A stretch of 64,000 bases of DNA from Budorcas taxicolor. Taxonomy: Eukaryota; Chordata; Mammalia; Artiodactyla; Bovidae. The notes beneath the pieces were generated by a model. It was given only the letters and a program-made list of their open reading frames with translations. It did not search any database and was not told the origin of the DNA. The DNA lies in the NCBI RefSeq assembly GCF_023091745.1, contig NC_068920.1, positions 4,650,001-4,714,000 of the forward strand, in the 5' to 3' direction. The position numbers and the translations under genes are program-made. Below, one piece after another: positions 9,836 through 22,480 of this stretch; position 1 is the stretch's first letter, and every line of letters begins with the position of its first letter.

Positions 9836-11240
9836 CAATCCCTGCTTGGGCCGAGCCGAGTGTGCCTCCAGGACGGGAGAGCTCCAGCTCTGCTCAGAGG
9901 CCGGATCTAGTCAAGTGCCTTGCGCGAGGCTGCTCTGCCCTGGGCGAGACTTGCCCAGGCTTGCCTCGCTGCTAGGCTTGCTGCCCGGGAAGGAGCAGGC
10001 TGTGCGATGCTGGGAGAGGCCACTGGCGCCTTCCTGGCCTCAGCTCCACTCCTGCCTTGCCTTTGCATCTAGGCCCCGGGCGTCCTTGGGGAAGGCTTAG
10101 GAGCCGGTGGCTTGCACACTGCCAAGCCCTCCAGCAGTGAGGCCTCTCGTAGAGGGGAGGGCAGGGCAAGTGCAGGGCTCCTCCGGCGGGTGCTTGGCCG
10201 CCCAGACTCAGCGCCGCACGGAGAGCACAAGGCTCCCAGGTCCCCTGGCTGTGCTCTGCAGCCCCACACACCCGGAGGCTGACTCCGTGGGCGGCCAGAA
10301 GGTGACTGACAGACGTCATGTCCCTAGCGCTCTGCTCCCCAGCAGAGACGTGTGCAGGTGGTGGGGCCTGCCCCTGCGTGTCTGGGCTCCCGCCGGCAGC
10401 CCCAGCTCCAGGGAAGCAGCCCCTGAGCCAAGACCTGTAGGGGGCGCGGGGCGCCCCCGCCTGGAAGCCTAGTGCACAGCATGCGGGAAGCGAGCCTCCT
10501 CGGGAGAAGAGGAGGCAGCCCAGCTGCGTGCGTCTGCACTCACTCCTTGGGCGGAGCCCAGTGAGCCTCCAGTACAGCAGAGCTCCAGCTCTGCTCAGAG
10601 GCCCGATCTGGCAGAGTTGCTGGCGTGAGGCTGCTCGGCCCTTGGCGAGCCTTGCCCAGACTTGCCTCGCTGCTAGGCTTCCTGCCCGGGAAGGAGCAGG
10701 CTGCGCGAGACAGGCAGAAGCTCCTGGCGCCTTCCTGGCCTCAGCTCCACTCCTGCCTTGCCTTTGCACCTAGTCCCCAGGCGTCCTTGCGGAGGGCTTA
10801 GGGGCCGCTGGGTTGCACGCTGCCAAGCCCTCCAGCCGTGAGAGCTCTGTCATAGGGAAGGGAATGGCAAGTGCAGGGCTCCTGCAGCGGTCGCTTGGCC
10901 GCCCAGACTCAGCACAGCACGGAGAGCACCAGGCTTCCCAGGGCCCCTGGCTGTGGTCTGCAGCCCCACACACCCGGAGGCTGACTCCGTGAGCGCCCAG
11001 AAGGTGCCTGACAGACGTCATTTCCCTAGTGCTCTCCCCACCGGCAGAGACGTGTGCAGGTGGTTGGGGCCTGCCCCTGCGTGTCTGGGCTGCCGCCCAC
11101 AGCCTCCGCTCAGGGGAAGCAGCCCCTGTGCCAAGACCTGCAGGAGGCGCGGGGCGTCCCTGCCTGGAAGCCAAGTGCACAGTCCGCTTGGAAGCGAGCC
11201 TCCTTGGGAAGAGTCGAGGGAGCCAAGCCGCGTGCAGCTG
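9836..11240. repeat. Dimer 8, X-Y-X mosaic
   Basis: The A half starts X-like (ccccgggcg, ggtggcttgc, ggagggcaggg), turns Y-like (gctctgcag, ccacacaccc, gtgactgac, tagggggcg), then is X from ctcctcggga on. The B half has agtacagcag as in dimer 6. Confidence 0.92.
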
Positions 11241-12645
11241 CAATCCCTGCTTGGGCCGAGCCGAGTGTGCCTCCAGGACGGGAGAGCTCCAGCTCTGCTC
11301 AGAGGCCGGATCTAGTCAAGTGCCTTGCGCGAGGCTGCTCTGCCCTGGGCGAGACTTGCCCAGGCTTGCCTCGCTGCTAGGCTTGCTGCCCGGGAAGGAG
11401 CAGGCTGTGCGATGCTGGGAGAGGCCACTGGCGCCTTCCTGGCCTCAGCTCCACTCCTGCCTTGCCTTTGCATCTAGGCGCCGGGCGTCCTTGGGGAAGG
11501 CTTAGGAGCCGGGGGCTTGCACACTGCCAAGCCCTCCAGCAGTGAGGCCTCTCGTAGAGGGGAGGGGAGGGCAAGTGCAGGTCTCCTCCGGCGGGTGCTT
11601 GGCCGTCCAGACTCAGCGCCGCACGGAGAGCACAAGGCTCCCAGGTCCCCTGGCTGTGCTCTGCAGCCCCACACACCCGGAGGCTGACTCCGTGGGCGCC
11701 CAGAAAGTGACTGACAGACGTCATGTCCCTAGCGCTCTGCTCCCCAGCAGAGACGTGTGCAGGTGGTGGGGCCTGCCCCTGCGTGTCTGGGCTCCCGCCG
11801 GCAGCCCCAGCTCCAGGGAAGCAGCCCCTGAGCCAAGACCTGTAGGGGGCGCGGGGCGCCCCCGCCTGGAAGCCTAGTGCACAGCATGCGGGAAGCGAGC
11901 CTCCTCCGGAGAAGAGGAGTCAGCCCAGCTGCGTGCGTCTGCAATCACTCCTTGGGCGGAGCCCATTGATCCTCCAGTACGGCAGAGCTCCAGCTCTGCT
12001 CAGAGGCCCGATCTGGCAGAGTTGCTGGCGTGAGGCTGCTCTGCCTTGGGCGAGCCTTGCCCAGACTTGCCTCGCTGCTAGGCTTCCTGCCCGGGAAGGA
12101 GCAGGCTGCGCGAGACAGGCAGACGCTCCTGGCGCCTTCCTGGCCTCAGTTCCACTCCTGCCTTGCCTTTGCACCTAGTCCCCAGGCGTCCTTGCGGAGG
12201 GCTTAGGGGCCGGTGGGTTGCCCGCTGCCAAGCCCTCCAGCCGTGAGAGCTCTGTCATAGGGAAGGGAATGGCAAGTGCAGGGCTCCTGCAGCGGTCGCT
12301 TGGCCGCCCAGGCTCAGCACAGCACGGAGAGCACCAGGCTTCCCAGGGCCCCGGGCTGTGGTCTGCAGCCCCACACACCCGGAGGCTGACTCCGTGAGCG
12401 CCCAGAAGGTGCGTGACAGACGTCATTTCCCTAGTGCTCTCCCCACCGGCAGAGACGTGTGCAGGTGGTTGGGGCCTGCCCCTGCGTGTCTGGGCTGCCG
12501 CCCACAGCCTCCGCTCAGGGGAAGCAGCCCCTGTGCCAAGACCTGCAGGAGGCGCGGGGCGTCCCTGCCTGGAAGCCAAGTGCACAGTCCGCTTGGAAGC
12601 GAGCCTCCTTGGGAAGAGTCGAGGGAGCCAAGCCGCGTGCAGCTG
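11241..12645. repeat. Dimer 9, class Y, gccgtccag variant
   Basis: It shares every marker of dimer 7, including gccgtccag and cagaaagtg, at an offset of 2,810. Confidence 0.95.
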
Positions 12646-14050
12646 CAATCCCTGCTTGGGCCGAGCCGAGTGTGCCTCCAGGACGGGAGAGCTCCAGCTC
12701 TGCTCAGAGGCCGGATCTAGTCAAGTGCCTTGCGCGAGGCTGCTCTGCCCTGGGCGAGACTTGCCCAGGCTTGCCTCGCTGCTAGGCTTGCTGCCCGGGA
12801 AGGAGCAGGCTGTGCGATGCTGGGAGAGGCCACTGGCGCCTTCCTGGCCTCAGCTCCACTCCTGCCTTGCCTTTGCATCTAGGCCCCGGGCGTCCTTGGG
12901 GAAGGCTTAGGAGCCGGTGGCTTGCACACTGCCAAGCCCTCCAGCAGTGAGGCCTCTCGTAGAGGGGAGGGCAGGGCAAGTGCAGGGCTCCTCCGGCGGG
13001 TGCTTGGCCGCACAGACTCAGCGCCGCACGGAGAGCACAAGGCTCCCAGGTCCCCTGGCTGTGGTCTGCAGCCCCACTCTCCCGGAGGCTGACTCCGTGG
13101 GCGGACAGAAGGTGCCTGACAGACGTCATGTCCCTAGCGCTCTGCTCCCCAGCAGAGACGTGTGCAGGTGGTGGGGCCTGCCCCTGCGTGTCTGGGCTCC
13201 CGCCGGCAGCCCCAGCTCCAGGGAAGCAGCCCCTGAGCCAAGACCTGTAGGAGGCGCGGGGCGCCCCCGCCTGGAAGCCTAGTGCACAGCATGCGGGAAG
13301 CGAGCCTCCTCGGGAGAAGAGGAGGCAGCCCAGCTGCGTGCGTCTGCACTCACTCCTTGGGCGGAGCCCAGTGAGCCTCCAGTACGGCAGAGCTCCAGCT
13401 CTGCTCAGAGGCCCGATCTGGCAGAGTTGCTGGCGTGAGGCTGCTCGGCCCTTGGCGAGCCTTGCCCAGACTTGCCTCGCTGCTAGGCTTCCTGCCCGGG
13501 AAGGAGCAGGCTGCGCGAGACAGGCAGAAGCTCCTGGCGCCTTCCTGGCCTCAGCTCCACTCCTGCCTTGCCTTTGCACCTAGTCCCCAGGCGTCCTAGC
13601 GGAGTGCTTAGGGGCCGCTGGGTTGCACGCTGCCAAGCCCTCCAGCCGTGAGAGCTCTGTCATAGGGAAGGGAATGGCAAGTGCAGGGCTCCTGCAGCGG
13701 TCGCTTGGCCGCCCAGACTCAGCACAGCACGGAGAGCACCAGGCTTCCCAGGGCCCCTGGCTGTGGTCTGCAGCCCCACACACCCGGAGGCTGACTCCGT
13801 GAGCGCCCAGAAGGTGCCTGACAGACGTCATTTCCCTAGTGCTCTCCCCACCGGCAGAGACGTGTGCAGGTGGTTGGGGCCTGCCCCTGCGTGTCTGGGC
13901 TGCCGCCCACAGCCTCCGCTCAGGGGAAGCAGCCCCTGTGCCAAGACCTGCAGGAGGCGCGGGGCGTCCCTGCCTGGAAGCCAAGTGCACAGTCCGCTTG
14001 GAAGCGAGCCTCCTTGGGAAGAGTCGAGGGAGCCAAGCCGCGTGCAGCTG
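12646..14050. repeat. Dimer 10, class X
   Basis: X with acgggagagct in the A half. Private changes: gcggacagaagg near 13102 and gtcctagcgg near 13595 (normally gtccttgcgg). Confidence 0.95.
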
Positions 14051-15455
14051 CAATCCCTGCTTGGGCCGAGCCGAGTGTGCCTCCAGGACGGCAGAGCTCC
14101 AGCTCTGCTCAGAGGCCGGATCTAGTCAAGTGCCTTGCGCGAGGCTGCTCTGCCCTGGGCGAGACTTGCCCAGGCTTGCCTCGCTGCTAGGCTTGCTGCC
14201 CGGGAAGGAGCAGGCTGTGCGATGCTGGGAGAGGCCACTGGCGCCTTCCTGGCCTCAGCTCCACTCCTGCCTTGCCTTTGCATCTAGGCCCCGGGCGTCC
14301 TTGGGGAAGGCTTAGGAGCCGGTGGCTTGCACACTGCCAAGCCCTCCAGCAGTGAGGCCTCTCGTAGAGGGGAGGGCAGGGCAAGTGCAGGGCTCCTCCG
14401 GCGGGTGCTTGGCCGCACAGACTCAGCGCCGCACGGAGAGCACAAGGCTCCCAGGTCCCCTGGCTGTGGTCTGCAGCCCCACTCTCCCGGAGGCTGACTC
14501 CGTGGGCGGCCAGAAGGTGCCTGACAGACGTCATGTCCCTAGCGCTCTGCTCCCCAGCAGAGACGTGTGCAGGTGGTGGGGCCTGCCCCTGCGTGTCTGG
14601 GCTCCCGCCGGCAGCCCCAGCTCCAGGGAAGCAGCCCCTGAGCCAAGACCTGTAGGAGGCGCGGGGCGCCCCCGCCTGGAAGCCTAGTGCACAGCATGCG
14701 GGAAGCGAGCCTCCTCGGGAGAAGAGGAGGCAGCCCAGCTGCGTGCGTCTGCACTCACTCCTTGGGCGGAGCCCAGTGAGCCTCCAGTACGGCAGAGCTC
14801 CAGCTCTGCTCAGAGGCCCGATCTGGCAGAGTTGCTGGCGTGAGGCTGCTCGGCCCTTGGCGAGCCTTGCCCAGACTTGCCTCGCTGCTAGGCTTCCTGC
14901 CCGGGAAGGAGCAGGCTGCGCGAGACAGGCAGAAGCTCCTGGCGCCTTCCTGGCCTCAGCTCCACTCCTGCCTTGCCTTTGCACCTAGTCCCCAGGCGTC
15001 CTTGCGGAGTGCTTAGGGGCCGCTGGGTTGCACGCTGCCAAGCCCTCCAGCCGTGAGAGCTCTGTCATAGGGAAGGGAATGGCAAGTGCAGGGCTCCTGC
15101 AGCGGTCGCTTTGCCGCCCAGACTCAGCACAGCACGGAGAGCACCAGGCTTCCCAGGGCCCCTGGCTGTGGTCTGCAGCCCCACACACCCGGAGGCTGAC
15201 TCCGTGAGCGCCCAGAAGGTGCCTGACAGACGTCATTTCCCTAGTGCTCTCCCCACCGGCAGAGACGTGTGCAGGTGGTTGGGGCCTGCCCCTGCGTGTC
15301 TGGGCTGCCGCCCACAGCCTCCGCTCAGGGGAAGCAGCCCCTGTGCCAAGACCTGCAGGAGGCGCGGGGCGTCCCTGCCTGGAAGCCAAGTGCACAGTCC
15401 GCTTGGAAGCGAGCCTCCTTGGGAAGAGTCGAGGGAGCCAAGCCGCGTGCAGCTG
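14051..15455. repeat. Dimer 11, class X
   Basis: It carries all markers of dimer 1, including cgctttgcc near 15110, exactly 14,050 bases later. Confidence 0.95.
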
Positions 15456-16860
15456 CAATCCCTGCTTGGGCCGAGCCGAGTGTGCCTCCAGGACGGCAGA
15501 GCTCCAGCTCTGCTCAGAGGCCGGATCTAGTCAAGTGCCTTGCGCGAGGCTGCTCTGCCCTGGGCGAGACTTGCCCAGGCTTGCCTCGCTGCTAGGCTTG
15601 CTGCCCGGGAAGGAGCAGGCTGTGCGATGCTGGGAGAGGCCACTGGCGCCTTCCTGGCCTCAGCTCCACTCCTGCCTTGCCTTTGCATCTAGGCGCCGGG
15701 CGTCCTTGGGGAAGGCTTAGGAGCCGGGGGCTTGCACACTGCCAAGCCCTCCAGCAGTGAGGCCTCTCGTAGAGGGGAGGGGAGGGCAAGTGCAGGTCTC
15801 CTCCGGCGGGTGCTTGGCCGCCCAGACTCAGCGCCGCACGGAGAGCACAAGGCTCCCAGGTCCCCTGGCTGTGCTCTGCAGCCCCACACACCCGGAGGCT
15901 GACTCCGTGGGCGCCCAGAAGGTGACTGACAGACGTCATGTCCCTAGCGCTCTGCTCCCCAGCAGAGACGTGTGCAGGTGGTGGGGCCTGCCCCTGCGTG
16001 TCTGGGCTCCCGCCGGCAGCCCCAGCTCCAGGGAAGCAGCCCCTGAGCCAAGACCTGTAGGGGGCGCGGGGCGCCCCCGCCTGGAAGCCTAGTGCACAGC
16101 ATGCGGGAAGCGAGCCTCCTCCGGAGAAGAGGAGTCAGCCCAGCTGCGTGCGTCTGCAATCACTCCTTGGGCGGAGCCCATTGATCCTCCAGTACGGCAG
16201 AGCTCCAGCTCTGCTCAGAGGCCCGATCTGGCAGAGTTGCTGGCGTGAGGCTGCTCTGCCTTGGGCGAGCCTTGCCCAGACTTGCCTCGCTGCTAGGCTT
16301 CCTGCCCGGGAAGGAGCAGGCTGCGCGAGACAGGCAGACGCTCCTGGCGCCTTCCTGGCCTCAGTTCCACTCCTGCCTTGCCTTTGCACCTAGTCCCCAG
16401 GCGTCCTTGCGGAGGGCTTAGGGGCCGGTGGGTTGCCCGCTGCCAAGCCCTCCAGCCGTGAGAGCTCTGTCATAGGGAAGGGAATGGCAAGTGCAGGGCT
16501 CCTGCAGCGGTCGCTTGGCCGCCCAGGCTCAGCACAGCACGGAGAGCACCAGGCTTCCCAGGGCCCCGGGCTGTGGTCTGCAGCCCCACACACCCGGAGG
16601 CTGACTCCGTGAGCGCCCAGAAGGTGCCTGACAGACGTCATTTCCCTAGTGCTCTCCCCACCGGCAGAGACGTGTGCAGGTGGTTGGGGCCTGCCCCTGC
16701 GTGTCTGGGCTGCCGCCCACAGCCTCCGCTCAGGGGAAGCAGCCCCTGTGCCAAGACCTGCAGGAGGCGCGGGGCGTCCCTGCCTGGAAGCCAAGTGCAC
16801 AGTCCGCTTGGAAGCGAGCCTCCTTGGGAAGAGTCGAGGGAGCCAAGCCGCGTGCAGCTG
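15456..16860. repeat. Dimer 12, class Y
   Basis: It carries all markers of dimer 2 at +14,050. Confidence 0.95.
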
Positions 16861-18265
16861 CAATCCCTGCTTGGGCCGAGCCGAGTGTGCCTCCAGGACG
16901 GGAGAGCTCCAGCTCTGCTGAGAGGCCGGATCTAGTCAAGTGCCTTGCGCGAGGCTGCTCTGCCCTGGGCGAGACTTGCCCAGGCTTGCCTCGCTGCTAG
17001 GCTTGCTGCCCGGGAGGGAGCAGGCTGCGCGAGACAGGCAGAAGCTCCTGGCGCCTTCCTGGCCTCAGCTCCACTCCTGCCTTGCCTTTGCATCTAGGCG
17101 CCGGGCGTCCTTGGGGAAGGCTTAGGAGCCGGGGGCTTGCACACTGCCAAGCCCTCCAGCAGTGAGGCCTCTCGTAGAGGGGAGGGGAGGGCAAGTGCAG
17201 GTCTCCTCCGGCGGGTGCTTGGCCGCCCAGACTCAGCGCCGCACGGAGAGCACAAGGCTCCCAGGTCCCCTGGCTGTGCTCTGCAGCCCCACACACCCGG
17301 AGGCTGACTCCGTGGGCGCCCAGAAGGTGACTGACAGACGTCATGTCCCTAGCGCTCTGCTCCCCAGCAGAGACGTGTGCAGGTGGTGGGGCCTGCCCCT
17401 GCGTGTCTGGGCTCCCGCCGGCAGCCCCAGCTCCAGGGAAGCAGCCCCTGAGCCAAGACCTGTAGGGGGCGCGGGGCGCCCCCGCCTGGAAGCCTAGTGC
17501 ACAGCATGCGGGAAGCGAGCCTCCTCCGGAGAAGAGGAGTCAGCCCAGCTGCGTGCGTCTGCAATCACTCCTTGGGCGGAGCCCATTGATCCTCCAGTAC
17601 GGCAGAGCTCCAGCTCTGCTCAGAGGCCCGATCTGGCAGAGTTGCTGGCGTGAGGCTGCTCTGCCTTGGGCGAGCCTTGCCCAGACTTGCCTCGCTGCTA
17701 GGCTTCCTGCCCGGGAAGGAGCAGGCTGCGCGAGACAGGCAGACGCTCCTGGCGCCTTCCTGGCCTCAGTTCCACTCCTGCCTTGCCTTTGCACCTAGTC
17801 CCCAGGCGTCCTTGCGGAGGGCTTAGGGGCCGGTGGGTTGCCCGCTGCCAAGCCCTCCAGCCGTGAGAGCTCTGTCATAGGGAAGGGAATGGCAAGTGCA
17901 GGGCTCCTGCAGCGGTCGCTTGGCCGCCCAGGCTCAGCACAGCACGGAGAGCACCAGGCTTCCCAGGGCCCCGGGCTGTGGTCTGCAGCCCCACACACCC
18001 GGAGGCTGACTCCGTGAGCGCCCAGAAGGTGCGTGACAGACGTCATTTCCCTAGTGCTCTCCCCACCAGCAGAGACGTGTGCAGGTGGTTGGGGCCTGCC
18101 CCTGCGTGTCTGGGCTGCCGCCCACAGCCTCCGCTCAGGGGAAGCAGCCCCTGTGCCAAGACCTGCAGGAGGCGCGGGGCGTCCCTGCCTGGAAGCCAAG
18201 TGCACAGTCCGCTTGGAAGCGAGCCTCCTTGGGAAGAGTCGAGGGAGCCAAGCCGCGTGCAGCTG
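16861..18265. repeat. Dimer 13, class Y with conversion tract
   Basis: Copy of dimer 3: ctgctgagag and the B-type tract at about 17016-17048. It differs from dimer 3 in opening its B half with aatcac. Confidence 0.95.
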
Positions 18266-19670
18266 CAATCCCTGCTTGGGCCGAGCCGAGTGTGCCTCCA
18301 GGACGGCAGAGCTCCAGCTCTGCTCAGAGGCCGGATCTAGTCAAGTGCCTTGCGCGAGGCTGCTCTGCCCTGGGCGAGACTTGCCCAGGCTTGCCTCGCT
18401 GCTAGGCTTGCTGCCCGGGAAGGAGCAGGCTGTGCGATGCTGGGAGAGGCCACTGGCGCCTTCCTGGCCTCAGCTCCACTCCTGCCTTGCCTTTGCATCT
18501 AGGCCCCGGGCGTCCTTGGGGAAGGCTTAGGAGCCGGTGGCTTGCACACTGCCAAGCCCTCCAGCAGTGAGGCCTCTCGTAGAGGGGAGGGGAGGGCAAG
18601 TGCAGGGCTCCTCCGGCGGGTGCTTGGCCGCACAGACTCAGCGCCGCACGGAGAGCACAAGGCTCCCAGGTCCCCTGGCTGTGGTCTGCAGCCCCACTCT
18701 CCCGGAGGCTGACTCCGTGGGCGGCCAGAAGGTGCCTGACAGACGTCATGTCCCTAGCGCTCTGCTCCCCAGCAGAGACGTGTGCAGGTGGTGGGGCCTG
18801 CCCCTGCGTGTCTGGGCTCCCGCCGGCAGCCCCAGCTCCAGGGAAGCAGCCCCTGAGCCAAGACCTGTAGGAGGCGCGGGGCGCCCCCGCCTGGAAGCCT
18901 AGTGCACAGCATGCGGGAAGCGAGCCTCCTCGGGAGAAGAGGAGGCAGCCCAGCTGCGTGCGTCTGCACTCACTCCTTGGGCGGAGCCCAGTGAGCCTCC
19001 AGTACGGCAGAGCTCCAGCTCTGCTCAGAGGCCCGATCTGGCAGAGTTGCTGGCGTGAGGCTGCTCGGCCCTTGGCGAGCCTTGCCCAGACTTTCCTCGC
19101 TGCTAGGCTTCCTGCCCGGGAAGGAGCAGGCTGCGCGAGACAGGCAGAAGCTCCTGGCGCCTTCCTGGCCTCAGCTCCACTCCTGCCTTGCCTTTGCACC
19201 TAGTCCCCAGGCGTCCTTGCGGAGTGCTTAGGGGCCGCTGGGTTGCACGCTGCCAAGCCCTCCAGCCGTGAGAGCTCTGTCATAGGGAAGGGAATGGCAA
19301 GTGCAGGGCTCCTGCAGCGGTCGCTTGGCCGCCCAGACTCAGCACAGCACGGAGAGCACCAGGCTTCCCAGGGCCCCTGGCTGTGGTCTGCAGCCCCACA
19401 CACCCGGAGGCTGACTCCGTGAGCGCCCAGAAGGTGCCTGACAGACGTCATTTCCCTAGTGCTCTCCCCACCGGCAGAGACGTGTGCAGGTGGTTGGGGC
19501 CTGCCCCTGCGTGTCTGGGCTGCCGCCCACAGCCTCCGCTCAGGGGAAGCAGCCCCTGTGCCAAGACCTGCAGGAGGCGCGGGGCGTCCCTGCCTGGAAG
19601 CCAAGTGCACAGTCCGCTTGGAAGCGAGCCTCCTTGGGAAGAGTCGAGGGAGCCAAGCCGCGTGCAGCTG
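18266..19670. repeat. Dimer 14, class X, ttcctcg variant
   Basis: Copy of dimer 4, with gactttcctcg near 19090. Confidence 0.95.
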
Positions 19671-21075
19671 CAATCCCTGCTTGGGCCGAGCCGAGTGTGC
19701 CTCCAGGACGGGAGAGCTCCAGCTCTGCTGAGAGGCCGGATCTAGTCAAGTGCCTTGCGCGAGGCTGCTCTGCCCTGGGCGAGCCTTGCCCAGGCTTGCC
19801 TCGCTGCTAGGCTTGCTGCCCGGGAGGGAGCAGGCTGCGCGAGACAGGCAGAAGCTCCTGGCGCCTTCCTGGCCTCAGCTCCACTCCTGCCTTGCCTTTG
19901 CATCTAGGCGCCGGGCGTCCTTGGGGAAGGCTTAGGAGCCGGGGGCTTGCACACTGCCAAGCCCTCCAGCAGTGAGGCCTCTCGTAGAGGGGAGGGGAGG
20001 GCAAGTGCAGGTCTCCTCCGGCGGGTGCTTGGCCGCCCAGACTCAGCGCCGCACGGAGAGCACAAGGCTCCCAGGTCCCCTGGCTGTGCTCTGCAGCCCC
20101 ACACACCCGGAGGCTGACTCCGTGGGCGGCCAGAAGGTGACTGACAGACGTCATGTCCCTAGCGCTCTGCTCCCCAGCAGAGACGTGTGCAGGTGGTGGG
20201 GCCTGCCCCTGCGTGTCTGGGCTCCCGCCGGCAGCCCCAGCTCCAGGGAAGCAGCCCCTGAGCCAAGACCTGTAGGGGGCGCGGGGCGCCCCCGCCTGGA
20301 AGCCTAGTGCACAGCATGCGGGAAGCGAGCCTCCTCCGGAGAAGAGGAGTCAGCCCAGCTGCGTGCGTCTGCAATCACTCCTTGGGCGGAGCCCATTGAT
20401 CCTCCAGTACGGCAGAGCTCCAGCTCTGCTCAGAGGCCCGATCTGGCAGAGTTGCTGGCGTGAGGCTGCTCGGCCCTTGGCGAGCCTTGCCCAGACTTGC
20501 CTCGCTGCTAGGCTTCCTGCCCGGGAAGGAGCAGGCTGCGCGAGACAGGCAGACGCTCCTGGCGCCTTCCTGGCCTCAGTTCCACTCCTGCCTTGCCTTT
20601 GCACCTAGTCCCCAGGCGTCCTTGCGGAGGGCTTAGGGGCCGGTGGGTTGCCCGCTGCCAAGCCCTCCAGCCGTGAGAGCTCTGTCATAGGGAAGGGAAT
20701 GGCAAGTGCAGGGCTCCTGCAGCGGTCGCTTGGCCGCCCAGGCTCAGCACAGCACGGAGAGCACCAGGCTTCCCAGGGCCCCGGGCTGTGGTCTGCAGCC
20801 CCACACACCCGGAGGCTGACTCCGTGAGCGCCCAGAAGGTGCGTGACAGACGTCATTTCCCTAGTGATCTCCCCACCAGCAGAGACGTGTGCAGGTGGTT
20901 GGGGCCTGCCCCTGCGTGTCTGGGCTGCCGCCCACAGCCTCCGCTCAGGGGAAGCAGCCCCTGTGCCAAGACCTGCAGGAGGCGCGGGGCGTCCCTGCCT
21001 GGAAGCCAAGTGCACAGTCCGCTTGGAAGCGAGCCTCCTTGGGAAGAGTCGAGGGAGCCAAGCCGCGTGCAGCTG
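19671..21075. repeat. Dimer 15, class Y with conversion tract and X patch
   Basis: Copy of dimer 5 (gagccttgcc, B-type tract about 19826-19858, gtgatctcc near 20865). It also has gcggccagaagg in A and an X-type ctcggcccttgg patch in B near 20470. Confidence 0.94.
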
Positions 21076-22480
21076 CAATCCCTGCTTGGGCCGAGCCGAG
21101 TGTGCCTCCAGGACGGCAGAGCTCCAGCTCTGCTCAGAGGCCGGATCTAGTCAAGTGCCTTGCGCGAGGCTGCTCTGCCCTGGGCGAGACTTGCCCAGGC
21201 TTGCCTCGCTGCTAGGCTTGCTGCCCGGGAAGGAGCAGGCTGTGCGATGCTGGGAGAGGCCACTGGCGCCTTCCTGGCCTCAGCTCCACTCCTGCCTTGC
21301 CTTTGCATCTAGGCGCCGGGCGTCCTTGGGGAAGGCTTAGGAGCCGGGGGCTTGCACACTGCCAAGCCCTCCAGCAGTGAGGCCTCTCGTAGAGGGGAGG
21401 GGAGGGCAAGTGCAGGTCTCCTCCGGCGGGTGCTTGGCCGCCCAGACTCAGCGCCGCACGGAGAGCACAAGGCTCCCAGGTCCCCTGGCTGTGCTCTGCA
21501 GCCCCACACACCCGGAGGCTGACTCCGTGGGCGGCCAGAAGGTGACTGACAGACGTCATGTCCCTAGCGCTCTGCTCCCCAGCAGAGACGTGTGCAGGTG
21601 GTGGGGCCTGCCCCTGCGTGTCTGGGCTCCCGCCGGCAGCCCCAGCTCCAGGGAAGCAGCCCCTGAGCCAAGACCTGTAGGGGGCGCGGGGCGCCCCCGC
21701 CTGGAAGCCTAGTGCACAGCATGCGGGAAGCGAGCCTCCTCGGGAGAAGAGGAGGCAGCCCAGCTGCGTGCGTCTGCACTCACTCCTTGGGCGGAGCCCA
21801 GTGAGCCTCCAGTACGGCAGAGCTCCAGCTCTGCTCAGAGGCCCGATCTGGCAGAGTTGCTGGCGTGAGGCTGCTCGGCCCTTGGCGAGCCTTGCCCAGA
21901 CTTGCCTCGCTGCTAGGCTTCCTGCCCGGGAAGGAGCAGGCTGCGCGAGACAGGCAGAAGCTCCTGGCGCCTTCCTGGCCTCAGCTCCACTCCTGCCTTG
22001 CCTTTGCACCTAGTCCCCAGGCGTCCTTGCGGAGGGCTTAGGGGCCGCTGGGTTGCACGCTGCCAAGCCCTCCAGCCGTGAGAGCTCTGTCATAGGGAAG
22101 GGAATGGCAAGTGCAGGGCTCCTGCAGCGGTCGCTTGGCCGCCCAGACTCAGCACAGCACGGAGAGCACCAGGCTTCCCAGGGCCCCTGGCTGTGGTCTG
22201 CAGCCCCACACACCCGGAGGCTGACTCCGTGAGCGCCCAGAAGGTGCCTGACAGACGTCATTTCCCTAGTGCTCTCCCCACCGGCAGAGACGTGTGCAGG
22301 TGGTTGGGGCCTGCCCCTGCGTGTCTGGGCTGCCGCCCACAGCCTCCGCTCAGGGGAAGCAGCCCCTGTGCCAAGACCTGCAGGAGGCGCGGGGCGTCCC
22401 TGCCTGGAAGCCAAGTGCACAGTCCGCTTGGAAGCGAGCCTCCTTGGGAAGAGTCGAGGGAGCCAAGCCGCGTGCAGCTG
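21076..22480. repeat. Dimer 16, Y-to-X mosaic
   Basis: Copy of dimer 6 with the same switch at ctcctcggga (about 21735), but with agtacggcag instead of agtacagcag. Confidence 0.93.

Larger units (their letters stand above)
14051..22480. repeat. Six-dimer block, copy 2
   Basis: Dimers 11-16, the second copy of the block at 1-8430, offset 14,050 bp (ten dimers). The shared order of six distinguishable variants is unlikely by chance. Confidence 0.9.
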
